A stretch of 64,000 bases of DNA from Oscheius tipulae (taxonomy: Eukaryota > Nematoda > Chromadorea > Rhabditida > Rhabditidae): positions 9,114,001-9,178,000 of the forward strand of contig JASJZH010000003.1 in NCBI GenBank assembly GCA_037178975.1. The letters are read 5' to 3'. Below the pieces are notes generated by a model. The model was given only the letters and a program-made list of their open reading frames with translations, was not told where the DNA came from and did no database searches. The number at the start of each line of letters is the position of its first letter. The first letter of the stretch is position 1. Shown piece after piece: positions 23,061-33,918 of the stretch. The translations under genes and the position numbers were made by a program.

Positions 23061-24636
23061 AGAGATCTGGCTCTGTGTTGGCAGCCGTCGATCTGTCAAT
23101 TGAAAGCATTGGAGCAGATAAGGGATGGAGAAAGGTGACAGGATCCGATGGCAGCTTATGTTTGACTAGCAACACATTCTCTCAAAGAGAGAACAAAGGA
23201 TGACCCCTTGCTTGTTGACACCTAACACCGCTACCGATATGTTTGACAGAAAATGAAGGGCGAGAGAGAGAGAGAGAGATTGAGACTGGGAGTCAGAGTG
23301 ACGGAGAGACGCAGAAACAGAGACATAAAAACGGAGAAACAGACAGAGAGAATGATAGATTGGCAAAAACAGAGACAGCGACAGAGATTGAGAGACAGAG
23401 TGACCAGGAATCTGATGCTGGAGGTAAGAAAGGCCGAACCATCTGGATGTAGTTAGTGTCTGCTGTAAAAAGAACAACTAACATGTGTTACATCCGGATG
23501 TTTCCCACCAGAAAAACATGACATGTTTCTGAGAGCCAGAAACTTGACTCTCTCTGTTAATTCAAAAAGTCCCGTGGCACCTGTCTGGAGCCAAAACTGC
23601 CCATTAGGTTCTCAAGGCATGACCAGCTGTTGGAAAATGCAAATGTCTTATAATTCGACAGCGTCAATTTTCGGATTAAATTTATCGCCAGTTCGAGGCA
23701 GTCATAACGAAAGAGAGAGAGAGGACATTAGTGTCATGAGGAAAGAAATGACGGACTGAAGGTCACTCGGATAAACCTTTACAGCTTCCAAACAGTGGGT
23801 GGTCAGTTTTGCCACCTGGCCGACCTACTTGGTTGGGGAAAGGACACACAAACCTGTAGTGAACAATACTGAGGAAGGGAAGTGTCTCTATGTCTATGTC
23901 TCTGTTTCTGCCTCTCAGTCTTTCTGTCTCTCTGTCTCACTCTACAGAATAGGCGATTGACTGAACCAAACAAGAGTCATGGGTCAATGAACAAAAACTG
24001 TGAGGACAGCCGGCTGTGTACAAAACAGCGGATGAGGATAATGAGCGACAATGGATTACGGTAAACAAAGGGATAATTGAGAGAGGAGCCCGACTACTCG
24101 GTCTCTCTTTATTTTTGAAAAGAGACCGAGGGACTCTTGTCAAATCTCGTCTCTAAGCCCACTTAATGGCTTTTGGAAACAATTTGAGTGGGCTCTTGAG
24201 GCGATTCATCATTGTCGAGTTCGGATTAATTGGACTGACAATTAGGGGGAACAGATTGCGCAACGAAGCCAATTCGCGCCAAGATTGTCGTGTGCTACAG
24301 TCGAGATGGAAGCAACATGCCGCCTTTACGGTCAACCAATGGGCCGGAGAAGAAGGACAGACGGCTGCAAACAGGCCACTTTACGACGTGTTACAGTAGT
24401 CTGTCGGGAGGGAATTCGGGAGTGAGTCAGGGGATCGAACAACAGAGTTCGAAGAGATGGATATAGAGGCAGAGAGACAGGGAGAAAGAGACAGAAAGAC
24501 ACAGTAACTGTAGTCAGGTAAGAGTCGAGTTCGGGAATGAGTCAAGAGTCTGGACAAAGGAATTAGAATCTGGTGGAAGTCTTCGAGAGTCTTCTAGTGG
24601 TTGATAGAACCAAAATAAAGGATTGGTAGTAGTCGC

Positions 24637-24850
24637 GGGATCGAGCCTGGGCCGTTGGAACAATGTTCGCGTTCTAGACCACTAGACCACTGGCTCAAAG
24701 TTTTTGAATTTTGTTTAGTTCAAGGGCGCGCTTGTATCCAGAGCCTTGCACGCCGCACCGAAATCCAAATACTTATGTAGTAGCAATGTGCCCAAGAATT
24801 TAATTTCATCGTCTTTTTCATGAGGAGATCTTAAAAATGAGGCCGAATTT
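24637..24850 (-). mobile_element. SINE-like repeat R2, copy 1 (tRNA-like part plus body)
   Basis: The 24637-24706 part is tRNA-like on the minus strand (CAGTGGTCTAGTGGTCTAGA and AGGCTCGATCCCG). The adjoining 24720-24850 matches 31690-31805 in blocks: GCGCGCTTG/GTGCGCTTG, CGCCGCACCGAAATCC/CGCCGCGCTGAAATCC, then TCATCGTCTTT and ATGAGGCCGA/ATGAGACCGA. On the minus strand the body precedes the tRNA-like part, the reverse of the usual SINE order. Confidence 0.65.
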
Positions 24851-25024
24851 TTAAGATCTACTTAGAAGAAATTCTTACAGAGAGGGTGAGAGGGAGGAAT
24901 TGAGAAAAGGAAGGAGTAAATAGACTTGAGAGCATTGAATTCAAGTCATAAAGGCGAGATTCTTGGCTATGCAGGCACCTGAATACTGAGCCAGCGGAAC
25001 CCTACTTTTTGAAAACAATGGGTC

Positions 25025-25165
25025 TCTGAGCGGCAGAGATAGAGAGATAGAAAGACAGAGGGACGGAGAGACAGAGAGAGAGACAAAGAAAAAGAGAGAC
25101 AGAGAAAAAAAGAGTCAGGGAGGCTAAGAGACTGACTGAGAGCAGAGGGATAGAGAGACCAAAAC
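25025..25165. repeat. GACAGAGAGA tract
   Basis: Purine-rich on the plus strand, with A-rich interruptions. Confidence 0.75.
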
Positions 25166-26508
25166 GGATAACAATTCAAGTACGCCGCTCTCATATCGAG
25201 GGTGAATCGGGGCGTCTAATCTGACGATAATTGCCTATAAGACCACACCGGAGGAAGCACCGTAAACAGCCATTCGTCTTTAGGCCATACTGGTCATTAC
25301 CGCCTTGCCCATTTCGCTTTTTCGCACCACTGGACACAGTGGCTCAGAAATTGCGCCAAATTCACGCAGCGGCGTTTCTCTCATGTGCACCTGGAGGAAG
25401 TTGGCCTCCGGTCTGGTTGGGAGCTCTGGAACGGGTTGGGGGAGCTTGGAAAGTGCATGGATTTGATCAAGATGGAGAAAAGAAAAGAAAAACTGGCTGG
25501 GAAAACGACCCTAAGAATGATTTGGTGAAAGACAGAAGTGTTGTCCACTCGGTCACGAGAGCAACTCTGTTGCGAGAAAATAAGAGTAACATCAGGTCCA
25601 AAAATGGGTGACAAGTAACAACCTTGGAGGAGCTCAATGAAAAAGTGGCGAAATGTTTTGGGAATCTACAGTAACTGTCGAGACTGTACGAATTCCTGAT
25701 GTTACGAGGTAGTCACAGGTACAGAGACAAGACGGTGACTCTTCCTCCCCCTTGCGTGAATCTCTCTCTCTCTCCGATTCCGGATGACTCAACTGCACGT
25801 TTCCCGTCTTACGAGTTACTGATAGCGCGCTCAAGTATTCGGGAGGAGCTGGAGCCAGCTGCCGTCCCCCTAAATGGTCATAAATGATGGTAATCTTGGC
25901 GCTTCCGCTCATCCTCTCACCCTCGTCGGATCGTATGTTCCCTCGTCCCGAACATGATACATGAGTGATGAGCAGCTCTAGTGGGCTAAGCGCTCGAACA
26001 TGCGTTCCGAAATAGGTTGTCTTTGGGAGGATAGTAAGGGAAGGGAAGGGGGTGGTGATGGTGTAGAGAGGTAGAGAGACAAAGAAAGTGTCCGGGAAAC
26101 AGAAAGAGAGAGTGACAATTGAGACTTAACAGTTGTACGATTATCGTTCTGGATAATCGCTGCTGTGCACACAAACAAAGATGGGGTCTGATCAAAGAGA
26201 GAGACCGCCTTGACCACCCATGGAGTGAGGATGCAAGAGTGACTACCGGTTTGTTTATCGAAACGCGAGACTCTAGAGTATAAACTAACACTGGGGAGCC
26301 CCATTGTTTCGAACTTGGAGAGAAGACAGAGAGACCCGTAGAGTAATTGGCCAGTTCAGGGGAGGCAGTTGTGTTCAGTCCCATTGTTCGCTTCAAAAGA
26401 AAAACGGCGGTGTTCCCGAGACATAATTAAAGGAGTCCGAGAGTGAGTTTACAGTGGTCATAAATTAGGAGCAGAATACTACTGGACTAGAGGGAGAGGA
26501 GGCATATA

Positions 26509-26823
26509 ATGGATGAGAGGCCTATCAAGTATCCGTATGCGGCAGGTCATCAGATCTTTGTTGAATATTACATGAGAGGCACTCTCTTTAGTCGAATAAT
26601 CGTCTCGCATAGTTATACAGGACTCCAGGGACACACCGGAATCTTGTCCTTTAGATGTCAGATTAAGGAGCCGGGCAAAACAAGACCCTCGAGGGAGGAC
26701 GGGTTTGACGGGTACGATGGGTTGATAAGACTAAGCGAGAGCAAGGGTGACATCTATGAGACTGGGGACATATCTGAAAGCATCAAGCTTGTTTTCTTGG
26801 TTTATAGCCTAATTTTTGGCTGA
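26509..26823 (+). other. Possible coding stretch of 104 codons, unrecognised
   Basis: Starts MDERPIKYPYAAGHQIFVEY and is free of the surrounding low-complexity repeat. It has mixed, protein-like composition (GLQGHTGILSF, DGFDGYDGLIRLSESKGD). No homologue was recognised, and neither splice sites nor regulatory context confirm it. Confidence 0.25.
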
Positions 26824-27527
26824 AAAAAATTCTAATAGAAAGAAGACGGTGTCGGGCCGAAACATGGACAAAGTTGAGCGCGCTAACTCTTCCTGATTTC
26901 TCAAAAATCTTATAAGTTTACTATTTTCCAGCATGTTTGGCTTCATTTTGAAGCTCTTCAGATGATGAGATGAAAAAGACAATGGAAAAATTTTCCGGGG
27001 CAGAGAGCCACACCAGACCATTTTGGAATTTTGGTACGGCGTGCTTCGTGACACCTGTAGGCGCGCCGAAGTCTGCTGATCACGTGCAGTTTGCAGGTTG
27101 AAGACGAGATTTTCTAATGTTATTTTTGATCCTGCAAAAGTGCTGGACCGAGCTTTTACTGTGCAAATTTTAAAGATGATAAATATGACCCGGCACCCAA
27201 AAAATTGTCAGATACCAGATACCAAGCTAAAGTTTCAAATTGGTTTCGAACAACAAACAGCGGTCAGGCTTTAGGTCATTTTCCTGTAATGGTACCTTGA
27301 AAAAATTAGTTGAAAGACAGGATTTGAACAAATGAGGCCGTATAATTTGAAGTAAAAATCACGCAATACAGAAAAATTGCCTGTCATGGTCCCTGGAGGG
27401 ATAGACGTTTACGGGAACAACTCTTTGACCAGATGACATAGACAGATTGCATGGGACAGAGGATCAGTCAAAGTGAAGAGACATGGCAAGGAAAATGTTC
27501 AAAATGATAGATTTTTCTTTTAGCAGG

Positions 27528-27612
27528 AAAGTCCAAGCTGCAGAATCCTTGACAGTCGATGCGTTGGAGGAAGAGAGTGGTCAAGTCCGACCAGATCCCT
27601 ACAAAGCTAGGT
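27528..27612 (+). other. Exon-like stretch with good acceptor and donor
   Basis: tttttcttttag acceptor, an open frame reading AAESLTVDALEEESGQVRPD, and an AGCTAG|gtaaga donor. The acidic composition would fit the Lys/Glu-rich block 500 nt downstream, but the connection is inferred only. Confidence 0.3.
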
Positions 27613-28149
27613 AAGAAGGCTTAAGACGGAGACAAAGAGGGTAGTGATTAGTAGGACAGGTCAATCCCCCACACTGTCTAAAGGAGCCGCCTCTTCCTGT
27701 GCCAGCTGGAAGCTCCGCCGATTACCTAAGCGCGCGAGCGGGTGAGACTACTAATTGGAGCTGATAGACAGAGTCTAAGACCCGTCAGCTGTCCAGACAA
27801 TTTCTTTGGGCAATGAAATACGAAACTGTCCGAGGTCGAGAGACAAATTGGCTTCGCTGCCAAAACATGGGATTACGGACCCGAAGGGGGCCATTTGGAA
27901 CAATCGCAGCCAACCATATGTCACCTTTCGGAGAGTGAGGATGACACCTGCTTGAGGACAGAAATTTCTTGAGACAGAGACTGTGACAGAGACAGTGAAA
28001 GATTACCTAGAGAGATTACAGTACCTTGTCTTCCGGCCTACAACTGTTTGTGCACGGGGCTGTAAACAGAACGGGTAGGATTAGCCAATGGCTGTTTTTG
28101 GCAGACAGTGAGAGGGATTTTGACAGGATTGTTCAGAGTGTGTAAGAGT

Positions 28150-28362
28150 AGAGAGAGAGGAGAAGAAGCAGGAGATGGTAATCGAGAAGAAAGAAGAGAA
28201 GAGATCGGTGCCGGACAAGAAGGAGCCGCAGAAGAGCTCGGATGAGGCCCAGTCCAAGGAGGGCAAGACCAAGTCGAAAGGCCCCGTCACGGCATGGAAG
28301 ACGAGTCCTCAGAGAGGAAGAAGTAGGCGCAGACACCGCCACAGATCCAGAAACTGGCGGGT
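28150..28362 (+). pseudogene. Lys/Glu-rich coding block, copy 1, degenerate
   Basis: Open frame VIEKKEEKRSVPDKKEPQ then KSSDEAQSKEGKTKSKGP and KTSPQ, ending at TGGCGG|gtgaga. After SPQ the frame departs from copy 2 through an insertion rich in AGAAG, and the TPPxxQK continuation is then in another frame. It is a KEKE-type disordered protein segment, either a repeated exon of one gene or a decayed duplicate. Confidence 0.45.
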
Positions 28363-28371
28363 GAGAGATGG

Positions 28372-28520
28372 TATGGGGGTGACACGGGAGACCGAGCTCA
28401 TGTGAAAAATGAAATATCTCTTTTTGGATCGTAGAAGTGGTTTTCCAGCGTTGCGATGTTTTGCAAACTTGTAGATTTTGGTATGGACTACAACTTTCCA
28501 GAGCATACCAAGGCTGAAAA
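28372..28520. repeat. Dispersed repeat R1, copy 2 (3' part)
   Basis: Matches the distal half of the other R1 copies: CGATGTTTTGCAAACTTGTAG, then GGTATGGACTACAACTTTCC and CAGAGCATA. It lies directly behind copy 1 of the Lys/Glu-rich block. Confidence 0.65.
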
Positions 28521-28999
28521 ATTATGTTTTTGAAGAGAGAGACAGGGAGACCGAGAGACAGACAAACAGAGAAACAGGGAAACAGAGGATCTCTGTGTGA
28601 AATGTCTCCTAAGATCGACAGTGACACATTTTGCCTAATCGAACATGAAAACGGCAGGTGGTCCGCGTCAAAACGGACAAAATTCGAGGTGACGTAGCAG
28701 CTGGAGGCAGACTGGGAGGTCATGAGGAAGATGCGTAAGCCCTGAAGAGTGCTCTGCGCAGAACATATAGCGGACAAACAAACGTACGCATACGGGGGAT
28801 GACACAGTCATGATAGCCAACATAGGGCGCGAGGGAGGGTTGTACTACAACTCATCTGTCAGAGTGACGTGAACCGACAAAGGGTAACCAATTGATGGCA
28901 ATTTGATAGCAGCTGGAGCTATTTATTAGGGTCACACGGTTTCTGCTTTTCTCAGGGACAGGGACAGTACTTACCTTGAATAGAACGGAAAGATAATAG

Positions 29000-29392
29000 C
29001 TCCGCATTCAAAGAACCGGAGAAGAAGCCCGAACAAGAGCCCGTCATCGAGAAGGAGGGAGAGAAGCAAGTCGGTCAGGAGAAGGGACCGAAAAAGATGA
29101 CGGAACCGGAGAAGATGGCTGTCAGACAAGAGAAAAAGGTCGAAAAAAAAAGGAGCCGGTCGAGAAGAAAGAGGAGAAGAAGCCGGAGCCGGTAGTTGAG
29201 AAGAAGGAAGAGAAGAGCTCGGACGAGGTCCAGTCTAAGGAGGGCAAGAACAAGTCGAAAGGTCCCGCCACGAGTCCTCAGACCCCGCCTTCGCCTCCGT
29301 CGAAGAAGAAGAAGCAGCCGCAGGTACCTTCACCTCCAGTCGGTCAAGAAAAAGTCGCCTGGAGGAGCTACGAAGAGCCCTGAAGAATAGCT
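29000..29392 (+). pseudogene. Lys/Glu-rich coding block, copy 2, with frame breaks
   Basis: The frame FKEPEKKPEQEPVIEKEG ... EKMAVRQEKKVEKK is interrupted at a run of nine A (about 29143-29151). The repeat pattern continues one frame over as KEPVEKKEEKKPEPVVEKKE, then SSDEVQSKEGKNKSKGP and SPQTPPSPPSKKKKQPQ. A second shift near 29320 separates it from a possible end, KKSPGGATKSPEE-stop. Blocks shared with copy 1 (VxEKKEEK, SSDExQSKEG, KSKGPxT) show a duplication about 1 kb apart. Either a sequencing or assembly error in A9, or a decaying gene. Confidence 0.5.
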
Positions 29393-29458
29393 GACAGAGC
29401 GGAAAAAGCTAAAATCGAAATTGATTTAACGTAGAAGGATATCAGAGATTTGGTGTGT

Positions 29459-29464
29459 TTTATT
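29459..29464 (-). terminator. Polyadenylation signal of the CUB/EGF-like gene
   Basis: AATAAA on the minus strand, about 25 nt past the stop at 29490. Confidence 0.7.
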
Positions 29465-29489
29465 CGAGTGCAGAGAGACAGACTTTACA

Positions 29490-31400
29490 TCAAACAAATA
29501 CCTTTGCCTTTGTAGTAGTAGTAGGAGCCTGTGTAGTAGTAATAGGACTATCGACAAACTCCCAGTAGAAGAACTGCTCAGGAGCTGCCGACGTAGGGGT
29601 GACAACATAAATGGAAAATTTCGTGAGATGGCTGGTAGTTATCTTGTCATACAAGCACTGGTTGATCTTCTTTGGACTCGTGCTACTACTTATTCTGAAG
29701 ATTAGATTTTGATTATTACTCCGTTCCGCATTACTCGCAAATATTAACGTCGTCACCATCAATTGGCTGCAAATAGGCATATGGCTTTGTTCGATCACTG
29801 TAGGTGCCGAGGCTGCTGAGGTTGTAGCTGCCTCTATCCGCTCTCATCTGGAAGATTAGCTCATGAGACCGAGAGTCAAAGAGACAGAAAGAAAGAGAGA
29901 GACAAACAGAGAGACAGAGAGATAAATTGATTTGCATCTGAATGAGACGTAGAGACAAGACTTCAAGATCTACCAGAAGTGCTGTTTTTGGTTCCATTAC
30001 ATAGTCCCAACGACATATTTTTCCACTGGGCATAGCTGACATGTCACCAGTTTCGTTGTAACCAGGTGACCAAAATGGTCCAACAAAAGCGTTTGCTCCA
30101 TCCGAATAGCAGCCACCTGTACAGAGATTTTTGAAAGAACGGTCTCCTCTAAACTTACTCATTAGGCATTGCTGGTACTTATCCTCGTTTCCTATGCAAC
30201 CGTCGCAGTAGTTTCCACCGCTATCAGTCTAAATGTGAATTGCAGGCAGTATTTTCTGGTGTCTACCTCACATTTTCCGTGACCCGTACAGTAATCGTGA
30301 TTTCCAGGTCTGTCGCAGAATGCTTGCGTTGTGGTGGGAGCAGGAGTCGGGGTGGTAGCTGGAAAGGATATCTGTCTCTGTCAATCTTCATACTCACTAG
30401 GCGCTGGTGTAGTTGGAGCTGAATGTTCAAATTGGTACTGTCAAAATATCAATCTTACGCAAGGTGCATCGATTGAAGCAGTCATTGCTGCCTCCCTTCG
30501 CAACGTTATTCACATAGGTATTGGGCAGGTTGAGATAGAAAGTAGCGTTGTTGATGTTTTCAATTGTAGCCTGGAGATCCGCGACGATTTGGTTCAGCAG
30601 GCTGAAAGGAGACACAGCTTGTCTCCGCTCTCTGTCTCTTTATTTCTCTGTCTCTGCCTCTTCGTCTCCTAGTTTCTCTGTCTCTCTGTATCTCTCTGTC
30701 CCTCCGTTTCACACTCTGTTTCTCTGCCTCTCTGCGTTTCTTTCCCTCCGTCTCTCAGTCTCTCTGTCTCACTCTGAAGCATAATTGAGCTGCTGTTGCA
30801 GATTATCCACTTGTACTGTAGCATTCAAAACAATGGCCTCGAGACTGCTATTGTAGTTGTTGACTAGCTACAAACATAGAGTTATTTTTTTTTCGTGCCA
30901 GGACCCACCACTACGTCGTCTTCATATGTGCACTCGTCTGTATCTACAATATTATCATCCTTGGCAATCAAAATAGCATCGTTCTTCGGAGCCAGGTAGG
31001 TATAGGAACAGTAGCCATTCACACAGTCCGCGAAAGTGAACTGAACGTAGGAGACGTTGACTTGGGGAAGAGTCGTGGGTGTGGGAGTGACAGAGACAGT
31101 CTTCGTGGTCGAGGAAAAGGCATTGACCAATTCCAGATCTACATCAGCACTTCCAATTGGGTCAGTAGTCGAGGGAACATTCGGCGCGGATGCTGTAGGG
31201 CCAGCAGTAGAAGCAGTCGAAAAGCCATCCTCGACGGTCGTGAATATAGTTGTGGGAGCTTCGGAGGAATCTCCAGTTGTACCGGGAACGCTGGTACTGC
31301 TTTGAACTGTACTTCTAGGAGCACCAGTGGTCCGGGCCTTGGTAGTACAAGGGACAGCCGAAGCTGCTCCGAGGAGGAGGGAGAGCAGAAGGACCCTCAT
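29490..31400 (-). CDS. Secreted Thr/Ser-rich protein with EGF-like and CUB-like regions
   Basis: Nine exons (31400-30909, 30867-30773, 30601-30459, 30418-30398, 30358-30267, 30228-30159, 30116-29974, 29847-29735, 29694-29490) sum to 457 residues. Order: signal peptide MRVLLLSLLLGAASAVPC; a mucin-like Thr/Ser/Pro stretch of about 100 residues; an Asn-rich helical region (QVDNLQQQLNYA, VADLQATIENINN) with N-x-S/T sites; a Pro/Thr linker; an EGF-like CDRPGNHDYCTGHGKCE segment with further cysteines; and a CUB-like domain with FWSPGYNETGDM and ICRWDYV. It ends in a short Thr-rich tail. A secreted or matrix protein is likely, with function unknown. Introns carry CTGTCTC tracts (30615-30780) and a GACAG tract (29880-29930). 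Confidence 0.85.
30615..30780. repeat. CTGTCTCT tract in intron 2 of the CUB/EGF-like gene
   Basis: Pyrimidine-rich on the plus strand, thus purine-rich in the host pre-mRNA. It fills nearly the whole intron. Confidence 0.8.
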
Positions 31401-31605
31401 TGCCTGAAAGAGAAAATATAGCAAAGAGGGTGATAGAGAAACAGATAGAACAGTATCAGAAATTTTTCTTACAATAGCCAGATAAGAGTCAACCTCGAGA
31501 ATGAGTCTAGACAAAAAAATTGAAAAGCAGTGAAAGCCAGACGTATAAACTATCAACACATTGAAGTAGCACCAAAATGAAAAAGATAAAGTTTTATAAA
31601 GCACT

Positions 31606-31811
31606 GGACTCGAATTTGTATCGTTCAAACAGTGTGAGAGCTTTGTATCACTAGGCTGTTGGTGCAAACATTCAGTTCAGGCGTGCGCTTGGAACCTGAG
31701 CTGTGTGCGCCGCGCTGAAATCCCAAATTGTGATATCATAGCTGTGCCTGGCAGAACCATTTTATCGTCTTTGCCATACTGAAATCTTCAAAATGAGACC
31801 GACTATGCCCA
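31606..31811 (-). mobile_element. SINE-like repeat R2, copy 2
   Basis: tRNA-like part at 31606-31680 (minus-strand CAACAGCCTAGTGATACAA and AATTCGAGTCC) and a body at 31690-31811 that matches the copy at 24720-24850. Its distal edge abuts exactly the start of the second copy of the 123-bp duplication. Confidence 0.65.
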
Positions 31812-31934
31812 GAGAGCGGGAGACCGGCATGAATTCCTAAGCAAATGGCTGCCATCGCTAGTGTAATTGCTCCAAAAATATTGGGATACTGTAAAGAGAC
31901 AGAGAGACAGAAAGATAGAGCAAAAGAGAGACAG
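31812..31934 (-). repeat. Exact 123-bp duplication, copy 2
   Basis: Identical to 21833-21955, including the polypyrimidine tract, TTTACAG acceptor and the 21-codon hydrophobic exon-like stretch. Flanks differ completely on the R2 side; on the other side both run into GACAG repeats of different detail. Recent duplication or gene conversion is implied. Confidence 0.9.
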
Positions 31935-32110
31935 GGAGACAATAAGACAATAAGACATAGAGACATGGAGACAGGGAGACAAAGAGACAGAAAGATAGAG
32001 AGACATAAAGACAGAGACAAAATGACAGAGAAACAATGGGGCGGTTAGACGGAGAGACAGAGAAACAGAGACAAGAGACCTTCTTTCCATAAGTCAGAGA
32101 GACAGTAAGG
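31935..32110. repeat. GACAGGGAGACA tract upstream of the Kunitz gene
   Basis: Plus-strand purine-rich imperfect repeat, contiguous with the 123-bp duplication. Confidence 0.8.
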
Positions 32111-32318
32111 AGAGGAATGCAGGCTGAAAACTGTCTTCAGTAGCTGTCTGTCTTTATCTAATCAGTAGTCCGGAAGCATGCCTAGGGACTACACCCTCTT
32201 CATATCAGCATTGATCCCCTCGATGTATAGACCTCGGGAGGGCCCCCCTTGAGATGGTACATTAGGAGTGTTGTGGTCACTCCCGTCGCGTACAAACAGT
32301 CTCTCTGTCTCTCGTCTC

Positions 32319-33881
32319 ATGCTGCTGCTTCTCTCGACTCTTTTCACTGTTGCCGCTCACGAACTCGGAGGTTTTTTGAGGCAATAACTCTTAGCAAATA
32401 GTCCTAGGGATTCTGTGTCGTCTGCCCAAGGATCAGGGATACGAGTGTGGTCTTACCTCCTCCCATTCCGCTTATCACTTCGATGCAGATATCGGTAGCT
32501 TTCAATGACTGTGTCCCTCTCTGACGTCACTTTTTTAGGGGAGTGCATCGAATTCATGTTCAAGGGATGTGGAGGGAACCAGAATCGGTTCGGGACGAAA
32601 GAAGAATGCCTGGATGGGTGTCGGAGTCTGTCTCTCTGTGGGAAGGGTCTACCTCTAATGGATTTTGCTGGAAATATCAAGAGATGTGACGGGGATAGAC
32701 TGCCCTGCCCGGGATCCCATGTCTGTATTGGAGAGGGGATGACTAGTGTGTGCTGTCAGAAAGCTGGTGAGAGATAAACAGAGATAGAGACCCTTTCCAG
32801 ATCGCATCTGTCAATCCTCTGTCCACGCCGGATCCCCTTGTGGAGTGGCCTCTTCGACTCGGTAGGCAGGTTGTCAAAAGTGTTACCGTACACTTTTTGC
32901 CTTCAGATTCTACTTTGATTCCTCTTCGAAAACCTGTCGTCCTTTTGCTTTCACAGGATGTGGAGGAAATGAGAACAACTTCAAGTCGAAAGGAGACTGT
33001 ATACAGTTCTGTAGCGCTGAAGGTGGGCCGCCATAAGTTTCTCCCATACCATCTAGGTTGAAAAGAACTCCTTTGATTTGACTCTTTGAGTTCCCGGCAA
33101 TCTTAGGTCCCGTCATTATGCTACTAAACGCAGTGCAGATCCTTTCCAAGAGTTTCTCTCTATTTTCAGTTATCTGTCCACGCGGTGACCCCCATCCCGA
33201 CCGCTATTCCATCAACAAGATAGCCTCCTGCATGGAGAACAAGCACTGTCCCCGAAACTACACCTGTACTTCGAGAAAAAGCCAAAAAGGAGCCTGTTGT
33301 CCCTCGAAGGAATTTGTCTGCGGGACTCCCATAGAAATCAAGGGCTCGTGCAGGAAGGATAGTTTGGTCTGGACATTCGACTACAAGTCAGGGGCATGTC
33401 AGAGCGTTTCCCGTGCCCCCTGCGATGACCACTGGAACTCGTTCGCCAATGAGGAACAGTGCGTGGACTTTTGTGTTGGCTCATGTCCACAAGGTCGGGA
33501 AATACATGTCAACCCGTTGACAGGTCAGCCCCAGCTATGTGACCTGAGACAGAATACTGGCTGTCCCATGGGTTTCCAATGTGTCAAGAGCTCTCCCTTC
33601 GCGGCAGTCTGCTGTCAAAGCCCTCCTACCTGTCCGGCTGCCGAGTCAATCCTGCTCCTAAAGGACTCGGAACCTGTCAGATGTTCTCCTGACCGAGCAG
33701 AGTCATGTCCAGACCAGTATTCCTGTCAACAGGCACCGAACCTGGAACATGTCTGTTGCTCAAAGCCTTTGGACTGTCCGACGGGGATGAAGGCTTTGAG
33801 AGAGGACCGAGGCAGACCGAGGGTCTGCTCGATTGGAGTGCCTGGCACCTGTCCGGAGGATCATATCTGTGTGGGGACGAA

Positions 33882-33918
<37 letters not shown>

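Larger units (their letters stand above)
16330..28149. other. Twelve-kb gene-poor, repeat-rich block
   Basis: No complete gene could be assembled on either strand. The block holds numerous GACAG/CTGTC tracts, (GA)n and (TC)n runs, a tRNA-like unit, one copy each of two dispersed repeats, the first copy of an exact 123-bp duplication, a cluster of AGAGTATGAGTAC words, a strong hairpin, and a few exon-like open stretches with plausible donors (about 19047-19185, 20040-20268, 20470-20650, 26509-26823, 27528-27612). The exon-like pieces may belong to a gene with very long introns or may be relics. Confidence 0.5.

Noticed and set aside
25231-25611. 126-codon open frame on the plus strand
   Set aside because: Biased Arg/Pro/Trp composition with no domain or splice sites; considered chance.
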